NCBI RefSeq assembly: GCF_000233955.1
Contig: NZ_JH376642.1
Coordinates: forward strand, 62,001-126,000
Reading direction: 5' to 3'
Source of the DNA: Paraprevotella clara YIT 11840
GTDB lineage: Bacteria > Bacteroidota > Bacteroidia > Bacteroidales > Bacteroidaceae
Length of the DNA stretch: 64,000 nt
In this document: positions 1-8,452 of the stretch, in pieces
How the letters are laid out: every line of letters starts with the position of its first letter
How positions within the stretch are numbered: position 1 is the stretch's first letter
Notes under the pieces: generated by a model
Databases searched by the model: none
The model's input: only the letters and a program-made list of their open reading frames with translations
What the model was told of the DNA's origin: nothing
Position numbers and translations under genes: made by a program

Positions 1-146
1 CATTTTACTTTTATTGGACTTTATAGCCTTTAATAAGAACAATATCGACTAAAGTATATAAAGCAGAAATATTTTATGCTAAATTAACTAAAAAGAGTAT
101 CAAGTAATGAATATTATTGCCAATTTTGAGCGTAAATTTATACGCC

Positions 147-1061
147 ATGGAATTTAACATAGACACTTTTCACCCTTTTGTCCTCAACATAGGACTGGCT
201 CAGCACAACGCTGACTGGAACTGGAAAAACGTAAGTAGCCCTTTCGCACGCCTTTATTATGTCATAGAAGGTTCAGCCAAAATTATATTACCCGACCATA
301 CCGTGTCGCTTCGCAAAGGATACATGTATTTTATCCCTGCATTTACATCGCACAGCTATGAGTGTACTTCATCTTTTACCCACTATTATGCCCATATATA
401 TGAAGACCCTCAAGCCAAATACTTGTTCCTGGAAGATTGGGTCCTACCGGAGGAAATTCAAGGTGACACTCTTGAACTTTCTATTTTTCAGGAGTTGTAT
501 TCTTTGAACCCGACTATGAAGCTAAGTAAATCGGATCCCTCCACCTATGATAACAGCTCTACGCTGGCATCCAATTTATTGAAGAACAAACAACGGCCAC
601 TTTACAACAAAATGATATCACGCGGTATCATCTATCAATTACTCGCTCCCTTTTTTAAGACGGCTCATCTCAAATCCACAGTGACGGACGACCGTGTAAA
701 AAAAGCCATCACCTACATCCGCAATCACATTTCAGACGAACTCTGCATCGACAAAGTTGCGGAAACATTATGTGTATCTAAAAATTACTTTATCCGTATC
801 TTCAAAAAGGAAACGGGGACAACGCCTGCCAATTTCATCATCCAACGCAAAATAGAAAAGGCTCAGTTATTGCTTATCACGAACGACCTTCCGGTGAAAC
901 AAACATCTTATTTGGTCGGTTTCGAGGACTTCTCTTATTTCAACCGGGTTTTCAAGAAGATTACCGGTATGACACCTAATGAATACCGACGGGAAGCCAA
1001 ATCGCAATCGGTAGCTGACGGGAAGTACAATCCCAATGAAAAGAGCCTGAATTTGGAGTAG
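147..1061 (+). CDS. AraC-family transcriptional regulator
   Basis: The N-terminal half looks like a cupin-type sensing domain (LYYVIEGSAKIILP, then RKGYMYFIPAFTSHSYE). The C-terminal ~100 residues form a typical AraC double helix-turn-helix (DELCIDKVAETLCVSKNYFIRIFKK, then SYLVGFEDFSYFNRVFKKITGMTPNEYRR). Such proteins are cytoplasmic activators that respond to a small molecule, often a sugar. The frame is open from a TTG at 117, but the ATG at 147 gives the natural start MEFNIDTFHP. It is followed by a hairpin terminator and stands alone on this strand, so its target genes cannot be inferred. About 304 residues, normal for the family. Family assignment is firm; the ligand is unknown. Confidence 0.9.
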   Translation: MEFNIDTFHPFVLNIGLAQHNADWNWKNVSSPFARLYYVIEGSAKIILPDHTVSLRKGYMYFIPAFTSHSYECTSSFTHYYAHIYEDPQAKYLFLEDWVLPEEIQGDTLELSIFQELYSLNPTMKLSKSDPSTYDNSSTLASNLLKNKQRPLYNKMISRGIIYQLLAPFFKTAHLKSTVTDDRVKKAITYIRNHISDELCIDKVAETLCVSKNYFIRIFKKETGTTPANFIIQRKIEKAQLLLITNDLPVKQTSYLVGFEDFSYFNRVFKKITGMTPNEYRREAKSQSVADGKYNPNEKSLNLE

Positions 1062-1071
1062 AGGATATAAA

Positions 1072-1103
1072 AAAGCCGTTTCAGATGGAAACGGCTTTCT
1101 TTT
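1072..1103 (+). terminator. Intrinsic terminator after the AraC gene
   Basis: A 10-bp stem AAAGCCGTTT / AAACGGCTTT with a short loop is followed by CTTTT, directly downstream of the AraC stop codon. The symmetric stem could also end transcripts arriving from the tRNA-Cys genes on the other strand. Confidence 0.85.
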
Positions 1104-1107
1104 CAGG

Positions 1108-1178
1108 AGGTTCCCAGCAGATTCGAACTGCTGTGGACGGTTTTGCAGACCGCTACCTAACCACTCGGTCAGGGAACC
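1108..1178 (-). tRNA. tRNA-Cys (GCA), copy 1
   Basis: Read on the minus strand the sequence folds as a 71-nt tRNA. The 7-bp acceptor stem is GGTTCCC/GGGAACC, there is a D-arm with GGTTAGGTA, the anticodon loop carries GCA (CTGCAAA), the T-arm contains GTTCGAAT, and the discriminator base is U as expected for tRNA-Cys. CCA is not encoded. It is identical to the copy 21 bp away. Confidence 0.97.
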
Positions 1179-1199
1179 AACATTTTCGCACCTCGGAAG

Positions 1200-1270
1200 A
1201 GGTTCCCAGCAGATTCGAACTGCTGTGGACGGTTTTGCAGACCGCTACCTAACCACTCGGTCAGGGAACC
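1200..1270 (-). tRNA. tRNA-Cys (GCA), copy 2
   Basis: This is an exact duplicate of the neighbouring tRNA-Cys: same 71 nt, GCA anticodon and U discriminator. Both copies are on the minus strand 21 bp apart and are probably processed from one transcript starting upstream of this copy. Confidence 0.97.
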
Positions 1271-1317
1271 ATTTCCGTTTTGCGTTGCAAAGGTACAACT
1301 TTTTTTGAAAACCGCAA

Positions 1318-1524
1318 TTATTTATGCGCATTTTCCTCCTTTTTGGTGCAGTTTCTCTGTTTTTCTTTTCTTGTAGGGCGTTTTAAGCCCCTCAATTTAC
1401 AGTCTGCCGTACAACTTGCACATGAGGACGTGTCTTCCGGATGACGTATGAACCGGTAGATACGCCTTCCGAACCAACAGAAAGCCACTACGATAATGAG
1501 GTAAGCTATGTATTCATGCCACAT
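1318..1524 (-). CDS. FeoB-associated Cys-rich membrane protein
   Basis: A 68-residue protein with one N-terminal membrane segment (YIAYLIIVVAFCWFG), a basic stretch, and a cysteine cluster SCASCTADCKLRGL. This matches the small FeoB-associated Cys-rich proteins of Bacteroidetes, which usually accompany ferrous iron transporters. No feoB is visible here, so the functional link is by family only. The C-terminus is very basic (RPTRKEKQRN). It ends about 48 bp from the second tRNA-Cys and may share a transcript with it. Confidence 0.75.
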   Translation of the reverse strand: MWHEYIAYLIIVVAFCWFGRRIYRFIRHPEDTSSCASCTADCKLRGLKRPTRKEKQRNCTKKEENAHK

Positions 1525-1688
1525 AAATCAAAACATATAAAAATGTACCGAACAAAAATAATGCAAAAACGGATAACAGGATGAACCGTGGGGGATAAAT
1601 TCCGTCTTTTTACCTTATATTATGAAAAAGAGGATTGGGAGCAACCGAATAAAATGCTTTCACCACTATTTTTTTGAGGCTTATTTGT

Positions 1689-1696
1689 TATCTTTG
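1689..1696 (+). promoter_or_regulatory. Bacteroides-type -7 box upstream of tilS
   Basis: TATCTTTG is a perfect match to the Bacteroides sigma-ABfr -7 consensus TAnnTTTG, 41 bp before the tilS ATG. No clear TTTG box lies at the usual 19-21 bp upstream, so this is a probable rather than certain promoter. Confidence 0.55.
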
Positions 1697-1737
1697 CATA
1701 CTCCTGCAATGGATTTGTTTGTTTTAGACAAGGGGAT

Positions 1738-3081
1738 ATGGAGAAGGAAGGAAAATTTTATGACGGCGTTATGCTATGTATCCGGGAGCACCAATTGGTG
1801 GAACCGGATGACAAGATACTTGTAGCCTTGAGCGGAGGAGCCGATTCCGTGGCTTTGCTTTTGGTGCTGCTACAGGCCGGTTTCCATTGCGAGGCCGCAC
1901 ACTGTAATTTTCATCTGCGTGGGAAGGAGTCTGACCGCGATGAGAAATTTGTACGCGATTTATGCCGTTCACGGTCCATACGTTTGCATACGAAAGATTT
2001 CGATACGATGGCATACGCCCGTGAAAAAGGCATCAGCATAGAAATGGCTGCCCGTGAATTGCGTTACGGATATTTTGAAGAGTTACGTACGGATTGGCGG
2101 TTTGACAAAATTGCTGTGGCACACCACCGCGACGACAACGTGGAAACACTGTTGTTGCATCTGGTCCGCGGCACGGGACTGAAAGGCTTGACGGGCATGC
2201 GCTACCGCAACGGCTATGTCATACGCCCGATGCTGGACACGAGCCGTGAGGAAATCGAGCGGTATCTGGCCGGAGAAGGGCAGTCTTACGTCACGGACAG
2301 CACGAATCTGGAAACGGAAGCCGTCCGTAACAAAATCCGTCTGGAGTTCTTGCCGATACTGAAAACCGTGAACCCGTCTATCCTCGACACCTTACAAGAC
2401 ACGATACGTCATCTGGAAGATGCCTATACCTTATATAATATAGCCATAGAGGATTTGAAGGCGCGTATATGCCGGAACAACCGTATCGACATACAAACCT
2501 TGAAGACTATTCCTGCTGCGCGTACCGTACTCTTTGAACTGTTGTCCTCATACGGTTTCAACAGCGTACAGACGGAAGAGGTTTTCGACCACTTGGATGG
2601 CGGTTCCGGAAAAGTTTATGAAAGCCATGAATGGCGATTGCTTCGAGACAGAAAAACGCTTGTGCTTAGCCGTAAAGACGAACAATATAAGTGTTTGTGC
2701 CATGTCCTTCCATTGGAAGGATGTGTGAAAGTAACACAAGACCTTACGTTCCTCATCCGTAGGGTGCATTATGACCGGCATTTTACGATACCTCGAAGCA
2801 AAGATACGGTGTGCATGGACCTGGACAAAATAGAATATCCCATAACGGTGAGGTTCGCGCAAGAAGGAGACCGTTTTGTCCCTTTCGGTATGACGGGGCA
2901 GAAATTGGTAAGCGACTATCTGACAAACTGCCAGAAAAATCTGTTCGAAAAAGAAAGGCAGTTAGTCGTATGCAGCGGAGAGCGCATCGCTTGGTTGGTC
3001 AACGAACGGAGCGACAACCGTTTCCGGATAGATGACAAGACGAACCATGTACTCATCATACAATGCCAAAGAAACCCGTGA
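1738..3081 (+). CDS. tilS: tRNA(Ile)-lysidine synthase
   Basis: The enzyme attaches lysine to C34 of tRNA-Ile(CAU), changing its decoding to AUA; it is cytoplasmic and essential in most bacteria. The PP-loop ATP-binding motif LSGGADSVALL is near residue 33, followed by HCNFHLRGKESDRDE and AHHRDDNVETLLLHLVRGTG, all characteristic of TilS. The C-terminal part (RFAQEGDRFVPFGMTGQKLVSDYL) matches the TilS C-terminal domain. 447 residues is a normal length for the long form. The glycosyltransferase gene follows after about 40 bp. Confidence 0.97.
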   Translation: MEKEGKFYDGVMLCIREHQLVEPDDKILVALSGGADSVALLLVLLQAGFHCEAAHCNFHLRGKESDRDEKFVRDLCRSRSIRLHTKDFDTMAYAREKGISIEMAARELRYGYFEELRTDWRFDKIAVAHHRDDNVETLLLHLVRGTGLKGLTGMRYRNGYVIRPMLDTSREEIERYLAGEGQSYVTDSTNLETEAVRNKIRLEFLPILKTVNPSILDTLQDTIRHLEDAYTLYNIAIEDLKARICRNNRIDIQTLKTIPAARTVLFELLSSYGFNSVQTEEVFDHLDGGSGKVYESHEWRLLRDRKTLVLSRKDEQYKCLCHVLPLEGCVKVTQDLTFLIRRVHYDRHFTIPRSKDTVCMDLDKIEYPITVRFAQEGDRFVPFGMTGQKLVSDYLTNCQKNLFEKERQLVVCSGERIAWLVNERSDNRFRIDDKTNHVLIIQCQRNP

Positions 3082-3122
3082 ACCTCATAAAGTTTTGAAG
3101 ACCGAATACCATAAAACAGAAT

Positions 3123-4025
3123 ATGCTTTCCATTTTGATTCCGACGTATAACTACGTGTGCGTTAAATTGGTGACCGACCTGCAACAACAAGCTGAAAGA
3201 CTGGAATGCCCCTACGAGATATTGGTGGCCGACGATGCTTCGGAAGATGCCTTTAAGCGTGAAAACCGTAAAATCAACGGTATTCCCAACTGCAAATATA
3301 TAGAATTGCAAGAGAACGTGGGCCGTTCGCGTATCCGCAATATCTTGGGGCGCCTCGCCCGATATGACTACCTTATTTTTATGGATTGCGATGCGTCGGT
3401 AGTCAGTAACGAGTTTCTGTCTCGGTACATGGCAGTACGTAACGCGGCTGAAGTCGTTTACGGAGGCTTGGTGCATCCGGAACAGCTTCCGTCACCGAAG
3501 GTTTCTTTGGCATATTCCTACGAAAAACATGCCGAACCTCACTTCACGGCAGAAAAACGAGCTTTGCACCCTTATAAAGTATTCCGAACGTTTAATTTCA
3601 TGATTCTCCGCGAAACATTCCTCAAACACCCTTTTGATGAAACCATCACGCACTATGGGCACGAAGACACTTTATTCGGATTGGTATTAAAAAAAGAAGG
3701 CATCAAAATTCTGCATATAGACAACCCTTTAATGAATTGCGGATTAGACACCAATAGGAATGTACTACGAAAAACAGAAGAGTCCTTGAGGACATTATAT
3801 GTCCACCGTGACAAACTGGAAAGAAGTTCGGGGGTGCACCGTTTGTATGGCACTCTTCAACGATTACACCTCGTCCTTTTTGTATCCCTCTTGTATCGTC
3901 TGTGCAGACCGATGATACGACGAAACTTGTATAGCAAGCATCCAAACTTGTATTTCTTTGCCTTTTATAAGGTTGGATATTATTGTTCACTATTCGATAA
4001 GAACAATTCTCTTGTAAATCAGTAA
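3123..4025 (+). CDS. Family 2 glycosyltransferase
   Basis: The start MLSILIPTYNYVCVKLVTDL and the segment YEILVADDASEDAF are the typical GT2 (GT-A fold) nucleotide-sugar binding region. The motif FMDCDASVV gives the DxD-type metal site. HYGHEDTLFGLVLKKEG resembles the acceptor/catalytic loop with conserved ED. It probably transfers a sugar to a surface glycan or lipid at the inner membrane. It lies about 40 bp after tilS and may be cotranscribed. The C-terminus is hydrophobic and aromatic, consistent with membrane association. Donor and acceptor are unknown. Confidence 0.88.
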   Translation: MLSILIPTYNYVCVKLVTDLQQQAERLECPYEILVADDASEDAFKRENRKINGIPNCKYIELQENVGRSRIRNILGRLARYDYLIFMDCDASVVSNEFLSRYMAVRNAAEVVYGGLVHPEQLPSPKVSLAYSYEKHAEPHFTAEKRALHPYKVFRTFNFMILRETFLKHPFDETITHYGHEDTLFGLVLKKEGIKILHIDNPLMNCGLDTNRNVLRKTEESLRTLYVHRDKLERSSGVHRLYGTLQRLHLVLFVSLLYRLCRPMIRRNLYSKHPNLYFFAFYKVGYYCSLFDKNNSLVNQ

Positions 4026-4041
4026 CAGTTGGATATAAATT

Positions 4042-4225
4042 GCTCTCTTAGGAAGAGAGCGACCAACAAAAGGCAAAATAAATAAAAAAAGCAAGAAGAT
4101 GCAAATTAGACCTTAACTTTTTGTTCTATTTTCCTCTAAAAAATTGAGAGTTCTTCTCCTTCTTCTTTCTTTCTTCTTCATTTACAAGGATTTACTTCCT
4201 CCAGTCGCTCTCTTCCTAAGAGAGC
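4042..4225. repeat. Pair of 22-bp perfect inverted repeats around a 140-bp AT-rich segment
   Basis: The 22 bases at 4042-4063 reappear exactly inverted at 4204-4225. Each copy is itself palindromic (GCTCTCTT-AGG-AAGAGAGC). The 140 bp between them are AT-rich with no gene and sit directly upstream of the OmpA/VWA genes. The arms may be two terminator-like hairpins, or the ends of a small invertible segment of the kind that carries phase-variable promoters in Bacteroides. No recombinase gene is adjacent. The whole gap 4026-4268 holds nothing else recognisable. Confidence 0.7.
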
Positions 4226-4268
4226 GATGGCTAAGATACAGAGTAAATGAACATTAATAATATTTTGT

Positions 4269-5537
4269 ATGATGAAGAGAGTACTATTTTCAACTTTGGC
4301 TTTGTCTTTCGGCTTGTCCATTCAAGCCCAATTCACCACTCAAATAAGTCCTTCCCGTGAAGGAGGGCAATGGTTCTTTGGTGTGGGAGTAGGATTCCAC
4401 AGCAATACCATGCGGTATTCAGACTTGGATGAAGAGTTGTTTTCTGACCACAAGAACCTGAATAGCGGTGTTTTTACAGTTTTTGCACAGTACGATTTTG
4501 GCAAGGAACGGCATTTCTCCGTGCGTCCGGAATTATCCCTCCTCCGCCGTGGCGGCAGGATCGTCGATATCGGTAAGGATATGTACGACGAAAACATCGA
4601 CGGTATCCATTACGCTTTGAAGTCGCGGTTCGTGGATATTCGGGTTCCGTTGGTTTATAGCTTTATGAAAGCCGAATCGCGTATCCGTCCATACGTATAT
4701 ATTGCACCTGTAATAGGTTTTGCGACAAGAGGAACGATTCGGATGCAAGAGGACTTTGCCAACGGGGAATATGTGGGCTACGGATTAGACCTGTCCAAGG
4801 CCAATATGGCGAGTATGTACTTTGCCGGAATGGTAGGTATAGGTGCGAAATACCAATTCAAGGCATGGGGAAATACCTTCTTCTTCGGAGTGGATGCCAG
4901 CTATGAACTGGGCTTTACCGACACTTATGGAGGAAAAAAAAAAGACGGCAAGGCTGAAGTGAATACCAACTGGTCTCTACCGTCTTATGAATTGGAAGGC
5001 AACCGGAATTTCTCCGGATTCGAAGTGAAGGCTACCTTGGGGATTCCTTTTAGCGTGTTCAAGAAAAAGGCCGTTCCCGCCCCTCCGACTCCGGTCATTG
5101 TACAGCGTCCTACACCCATACCTGTTGTAAAAGAAAAGCCCTGTTATACATTGGAGGAAATCAACGATATGATGCAGAAAGGAGAACCTGTCGCAGGTAA
5201 GACCATCTGTGCCATCGATGCCATTAATTTCGACTTCGGGAAAAGTACGATAAAAACAGAGTCTTATGCTTACCTGAACAGGCTGGCCAACACGTTGGTG
5301 AGGACGCACGCACGGATAGAAGTGAAGGGACATACGGATAATGTAGGAACGGAGGAATTCAATATGAAACTATCCCACAAGCGTGCTCAGGCCGTGGTAG
5401 ATTATCTAATAGGGCGCGGGGTGGACAAAGACAAACTGTCTTATAGTTATTACGGTATGTCCAAACCGCTGACGACCAATGATACGGAAGAAGGGCGTAC
5501 GATGAACCGTCGTGTGGAATTTGAAATCTTAAAATAA
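4269..5537 (+). CDS. OmpA-family outer membrane protein
   Basis: A signal peptide (MMKRVLFSTLALSFGLSIQAQ) leads into a ~230-residue region of alternating aromatic/hydrophobic strands that looks like an 8-strand OmpA/PorT-type barrel. After a Pro/Val-rich linker comes a C-terminal OmpA peptidoglycan-binding domain (INFDFGKSTIK, VKGHTDNVGTEEFNMKLSHKRA, GRTMNRRVEFEI). It is expected to span the outer membrane and tether it to peptidoglycan. The VWA lipoprotein follows 22 bp downstream, so the two are probably an operon. 422 residues. Confidence 0.92.
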   Translation: MMKRVLFSTLALSFGLSIQAQFTTQISPSREGGQWFFGVGVGFHSNTMRYSDLDEELFSDHKNLNSGVFTVFAQYDFGKERHFSVRPELSLLRRGGRIVDIGKDMYDENIDGIHYALKSRFVDIRVPLVYSFMKAESRIRPYVYIAPVIGFATRGTIRMQEDFANGEYVGYGLDLSKANMASMYFAGMVGIGAKYQFKAWGNTFFFGVDASYELGFTDTYGGKKKDGKAEVNTNWSLPSYELEGNRNFSGFEVKATLGIPFSVFKKKAVPAPPTPVIVQRPTPIPVVKEKPCYTLEEINDMMQKGEPVAGKTICAIDAINFDFGKSTIKTESYAYLNRLANTLVRTHARIEVKGHTDNVGTEEFNMKLSHKRAQAVVDYLIGRGVDKDKLSYSYYGMSKPLTTNDTEEGRTMNRRVEFEILK

Positions 5538-5559
5538 AACTTTTTAAATAAATTGCGAT

Positions 5560-6738
5560 ATGAAAAGGAACAAATTTAGAGGACTGTGGTATATTCCGGT
5601 CATGACGTTTGTGGTTTCGCTCTCTGCTTGTTTAGGTAGCGGAGACGAGACGATTGTATTGGAAGAAGGAAAGCCTGCCCACGGCATTCCTAGCGATGAT
5701 GATGCCGATCCGAATCCGGAGATAGGGACTTCCACGACTTATATTCCTAACGTGAACTACACCGTAGAGAACAGCGGCAATGACGCCATTGTCCGTTTGG
5801 ATATGACCGGAATACAGGATCCGGACTCCTATGAATGGCTGAAACTCGTTGGAACAGGCGGCAACGGTGTGAACCAACAAAACGTGTGGGTGTCTGTAGA
5901 CGGCAAGCCCAAAGGCATAGCTGTATACAACAACTCGGACAACCAAGGAGAAAATGCCATTATGGTCGATGTCGTGTTTCTTGTAGATAATTCTGGGAGC
6001 ATGGGAGATGAAGCGGATGGGATAGCGCGTGATATTGTAACATGGGCAGGAGAATTAAGTGCTTCTGATATTGATGTCAAGTTTGGCTGCGTCGGTTATG
6101 GAGGAAATGTCGGTCGCCAGTATGGTTCTTTGGTAAATGGTTATGGTGTGACTGGCGCATTGAATATAACAGATTACATGGAGTTGAATAACTTTCTAAA
6201 TAATCGTTCCGTTACCAATACAAGTCGGACAAAAGGTTATGCCGGTGATGATGCTTCGGAGCTGTATACGGTCGCTGAAAACTCTTATTCTCGTGCAGGG
6301 GGAGAATGCGGTGTTCAGGCTCTAAGATTCGCAGACGAACATTTTTCTTTCCGATTGGGAGCGAACCGTGTATATGTTAACTTTACAGATGATGCCAATT
6401 ATCCGGGAGGTGATGACGAAATATCTGTGTCTTATGTGGCTGATGCCATGAATTGGAATACGAATAAAGGAACTATTCATACGGTATTCAGCGGTTCATC
6501 AAGTAGCCTCAATTATAGTATCGGAGAGGCACCTTGGCTTTTATCTGAATATACGGGAGGAACTGTTATGGAAGTGTCTCCGACTTTTTCTGGCGTAACA
6601 CTAAACAGCCTTCCCGTGACAGGTGCCATGCAAAATTCCTATATCATCCGCTTTACGAATGTGTCCGAATTCATGGACGGCCAGTCGCACGAAGTAAAAG
6701 TGACCATCTTGTCGGAAGACGGAAGGGTACGTGTATAA
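5560..6738 (+). CDS. VWA-domain surface lipoprotein, 3' end interrupted by prophage
   Basis: A lipoprotein signal (VVSLSACLGSG, Cys lipobox near residue 25) is followed by an Ig-like region and a von Willebrand factor A domain with a MIDAS motif (FLVDNSGSMGDE, DxSxS). The protein is probably exported and may bind a ligand in a metal-dependent way. The present stop codon (TAA, 6736-6738) lies in prophage DNA. If the prophage is removed at the TACGT duplication, the frame runs on for GCC GAA AAG... to TAG at 48614-48616, replacing the terminal V with AEKIFYIVFGTV. The original protein would be 403 residues; the interrupted one is 392 and may remain functional. Confidence 0.85.
   Translation: MKRNKFRGLWYIPVMTFVVSLSACLGSGDETIVLEEGKPAHGIPSDDDADPNPEIGTSTTYIPNVNYTVENSGNDAIVRLDMTGIQDPDSYEWLKLVGTGGNGVNQQNVWVSVDGKPKGIAVYNNSDNQGENAIMVDVVFLVDNSGSMGDEADGIARDIVTWAGELSASDIDVKFGCVGYGGNVGRQYGSLVNGYGVTGALNITDYMELNNFLNNRSVTNTSRTKGYAGDDASELYTVAENSYSRAGGECGVQALRFADEHFSFRLGANRVYVNFTDDANYPGGDDEISVSYVADAMNWNTNKGTIHTVFSGSSSSLNYSIGEAPWLLSEYTGGTVMEVSPTFSGVTLNSLPVTGAMQNSYIIRFTNVSEFMDGQSHEVKVTILSEDGRVRV
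6728..6733. repeat. Left copy of the target-site duplication (TACGT/TACGTG)
   Basis: TACGTG here matches TACGTG at 48573-48578. A 5-bp duplication (TACGT) is what Mu-type transposition makes. Because the match is 6 bp, the exact phage end is uncertain by 1-2 bp. If the termini are TG...CA, the duplication would be the 4-bp TACG and the phage would start at 6732. Confidence 0.75.
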
Positions 6739-6762
6739 TCCGCAAATCCAAATTTTCGCCGA

Positions 6763-6813
6763 ATTCGAAACGAAGCGTCCATTTTTCGAGAGTTCATTCA
6801 AAACGAAACGTCC
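6763..6813. promoter_or_regulatory. Putative transposase-binding repeats near the 6.7-kb phage end
   Basis: Two related 18-bp direct repeats lie at 6763-6780 (ATTCGAAACGAAGCGTCC) and 6796-6813 (ATTCAAAACGAAACGTCC), 33 bp apart. The core AACGAAGCG also occurs, inverted, at both repeats near the other end (48456-48473 and 48547-48562). Repeated end sequences in this arrangement are what MuA-type transposases bind. Confidence 0.6.
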
Positions 6814-6843
6814 AAAAAAGGACTTGCACGCAACACGAACAAC

Positions 6844-6885
6844 AAAGCCCGAAATAAGAGCCAAAATCACTCTATTTCGGGCTTG
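6844..6885. terminator. Bidirectional terminator after the methylase gene
   Basis: AAGCCCGAAATA-AGAG pairs with CTC-TATTTCGGGCTT around an 8-10 base loop. It ends the minus-strand modification operon and insulates the phage from the VWA gene. Confidence 0.75.
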
Positions 6886-6936
6886 GGCTTTGTCAAGCAC
6901 AATTCAACAGGCAATATAATAGCATTCAAATGATAT

Positions 6937-7794
6937 TCAAGCTGCCTTATTAAAAGGCTTTTCATCTTGCTTCTTGTACAGCATTATGTCCGTGTATTTC
7001 GCGGAGTAATTCATGTGTGCGTTGAACTCCACTTTTCCACAATTTTTGAAAGGGTTGCCGAGCGTCTTGTTTTCACCAAGCCATTCACACAGTTCGATTA
7101 TCGATGACTTGTTTGACGTGAAGTACACAAATGGCTTATCCCTTAACACGTTCAACACATCCAAATAGTCTGAAAGACGCCAATACATTTTGTACGTGCC
7201 GACTTCCGTTGACAAATAGGGAGGGTCAACAAAGAACACGACGCCGGGAACGTCCTTGTACTTCTCATAAAGTTCCTTGTAGTCACAGGACGTTATCGTT
7301 AAGCCATCCAAATAATCAGGGCAAGGCGGATAATCCGTCTTGCGTATGTTGTTGTAAAGCGTCTCCTTGCGCATGGCTTCAAGGCTCGTGGCGTACTTCA
7401 TCGAGAACATCAACGCGGAAGATACGGTAATGTAGTCCACGTACCCCCATTCCCTTTCCGCCATTGCGATGCGTTCCAATATACGTTCACGCACCGCACC
7501 TCTGATTGGCTTATCCTTCGGTACACCTGCGGCCAACCTCCTGAAGTCCGCCAGCAGGATGTTTGTCTGGGGTATGGCCTGCAACCTTTCCCTGTAACCA
7601 TCAAAATCATTATACACGACCGTCGCATCCGGCCTTTGGCATTTGGTTATGTGAGACAGTAAGCCGCTTCCACCGAATAAATCCACAAACACGGTCTTGT
7701 CGTTAAACTGTTCCAACACCTTGATAAATTCCCTTGCGAACATCCGCTTCTGTCCCACAAACGGCAGCGGAGCTGACAAATACATTTTTCTCAT
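6937..7794 (-). CDS. D12-class DNA adenine N6-methyltransferase
   Basis: The protein transfers methyl from S-adenosylmethionine to N6 of adenine in a specific DNA sequence. It shows the FVGQK-type N-terminal motif (PLPFVGQKRMF), motif I VDLFGGSGLLS, and the catalytic DPPY in VFFVDPPYLSTE. 285 residues is the usual Dam/D12 size. It starts inside the stop of the TS-like gene (4-bp ATGA overlap), so the two are translationally coupled. Being the last gene at the phage end, it occupies the place of Mu mom and probably protects phage DNA from restriction. No cognate endonuclease is nearby. Target sequence unknown. Confidence 0.93.
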   Translation of the reverse strand: MRKMYLSAPLPFVGQKRMFAREFIKVLEQFNDKTVFVDLFGGSGLLSHITKCQRPDATVVYNDFDGYRERLQAIPQTNILLADFRRLAAGVPKDKPIRGAVRERILERIAMAEREWGYVDYITVSSALMFSMKYATSLEAMRKETLYNNIRKTDYPPCPDYLDGLTITSCDYKELYEKYKDVPGVVFFVDPPYLSTEVGTYKMYWRLSDYLDVLNVLRDKPFVYFTSNKSSIIELCEWLGENKTLGNPFKNCGKVEFNAHMNYSAKYTDIMLYKKQDEKPFNKAA

Positions 7795-8430
7795 ACATTC
7801 AACTCGAATTTTATGTTTTCCACCCCGGCCAGCAAATCTTTTGTCCGGGATATATTGTTTTCGTATATATGCACGTTCCCAAGGTCGAGCGTTATAGACT
7901 TCAAAGGCAGGTCTATCTGCCTCGACATCAAATAAAGGTGGTAAATGTCCGACGGCAGCCCGAGGTTCGCATCGCTGCTTCTCTGGTAGGCCGACACCAC
8001 CAGTTCACCTTCGTCTATCTGAAACTGTACAAGGCTAAGGCATGGTGCCTGGTTGGTTTCCACCCCTGTTGCACCGAGGAACAAGACATAGTTCTTGCTG
8101 TTGCGCTTTTCCTCATTGATTTGGGCGATGAGTGGCGGCAGCTTCTCAAAATAGGTCGGGTAACTGTTGACAAGCGTCTGGCCACAATAATCCCACCATG
8201 TTATGCCCGCTTCCCGGTATCTTTCTACATCACGTTCACCCTGCATGAACAGACCGAGTTCTGTCTTCAGCTTCTTGCGTGCAATACCATGACTCTCGAA
8301 TATATCGAGCAGGTCAGCCGGCATAAGCGTCATCCTTTCGTTCAGCAGGTACCTGATGCAGCCTTTTTTTGTTTGTCTGGACTTTACCTTCTTTGAGTAT
8401 CTTGCCCAGCATTTGGTAATACTTGTTCAT
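7791..8430 (-). pseudogene. Thymidylate-synthase-like (possible dCMP hydroxymethylase), frameshifted at an A7 run
   Basis: The 180-residue part from 8333 shows thymidylate synthase motifs: the catalytic Cys in QAPCLSLVQF, phosphate-binding AYQRSSDANLGLP, and GNVHIYENN (His and Tyr of the dUMP ribose site). The residue matching E. coli Asn177 (LPFNI) is Asp here (LPSDI), as in dCMP-specific enzymes such as T4 dCMP hydroxymethylase. His after the Cys is replaced by Leu. The N-terminus (MNKYYQMLGKILKEGKVQT, ATG at 8428-8430) lies upstream in another frame. Seven A residues (plus-strand T7 at 8364-8370) break the frame, while six would restore ...QTNKKGCIRYLLNERMTL. This may be a disrupted gene, slippage-controlled expression, phase variation or a sequencing error. 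A truncated product could start at 8333. Confidence 0.75.
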
Positions 8431-8452
8431 GTGCCATCATTTTAAGTCTGCA

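Noticed and set aside
1108-1270. Tandem tRNA-Cys pair as an integration hot spot
   Set aside because: Both copies are intact, with no integrase or att-like repeat nearby; simple gene duplication explains them.
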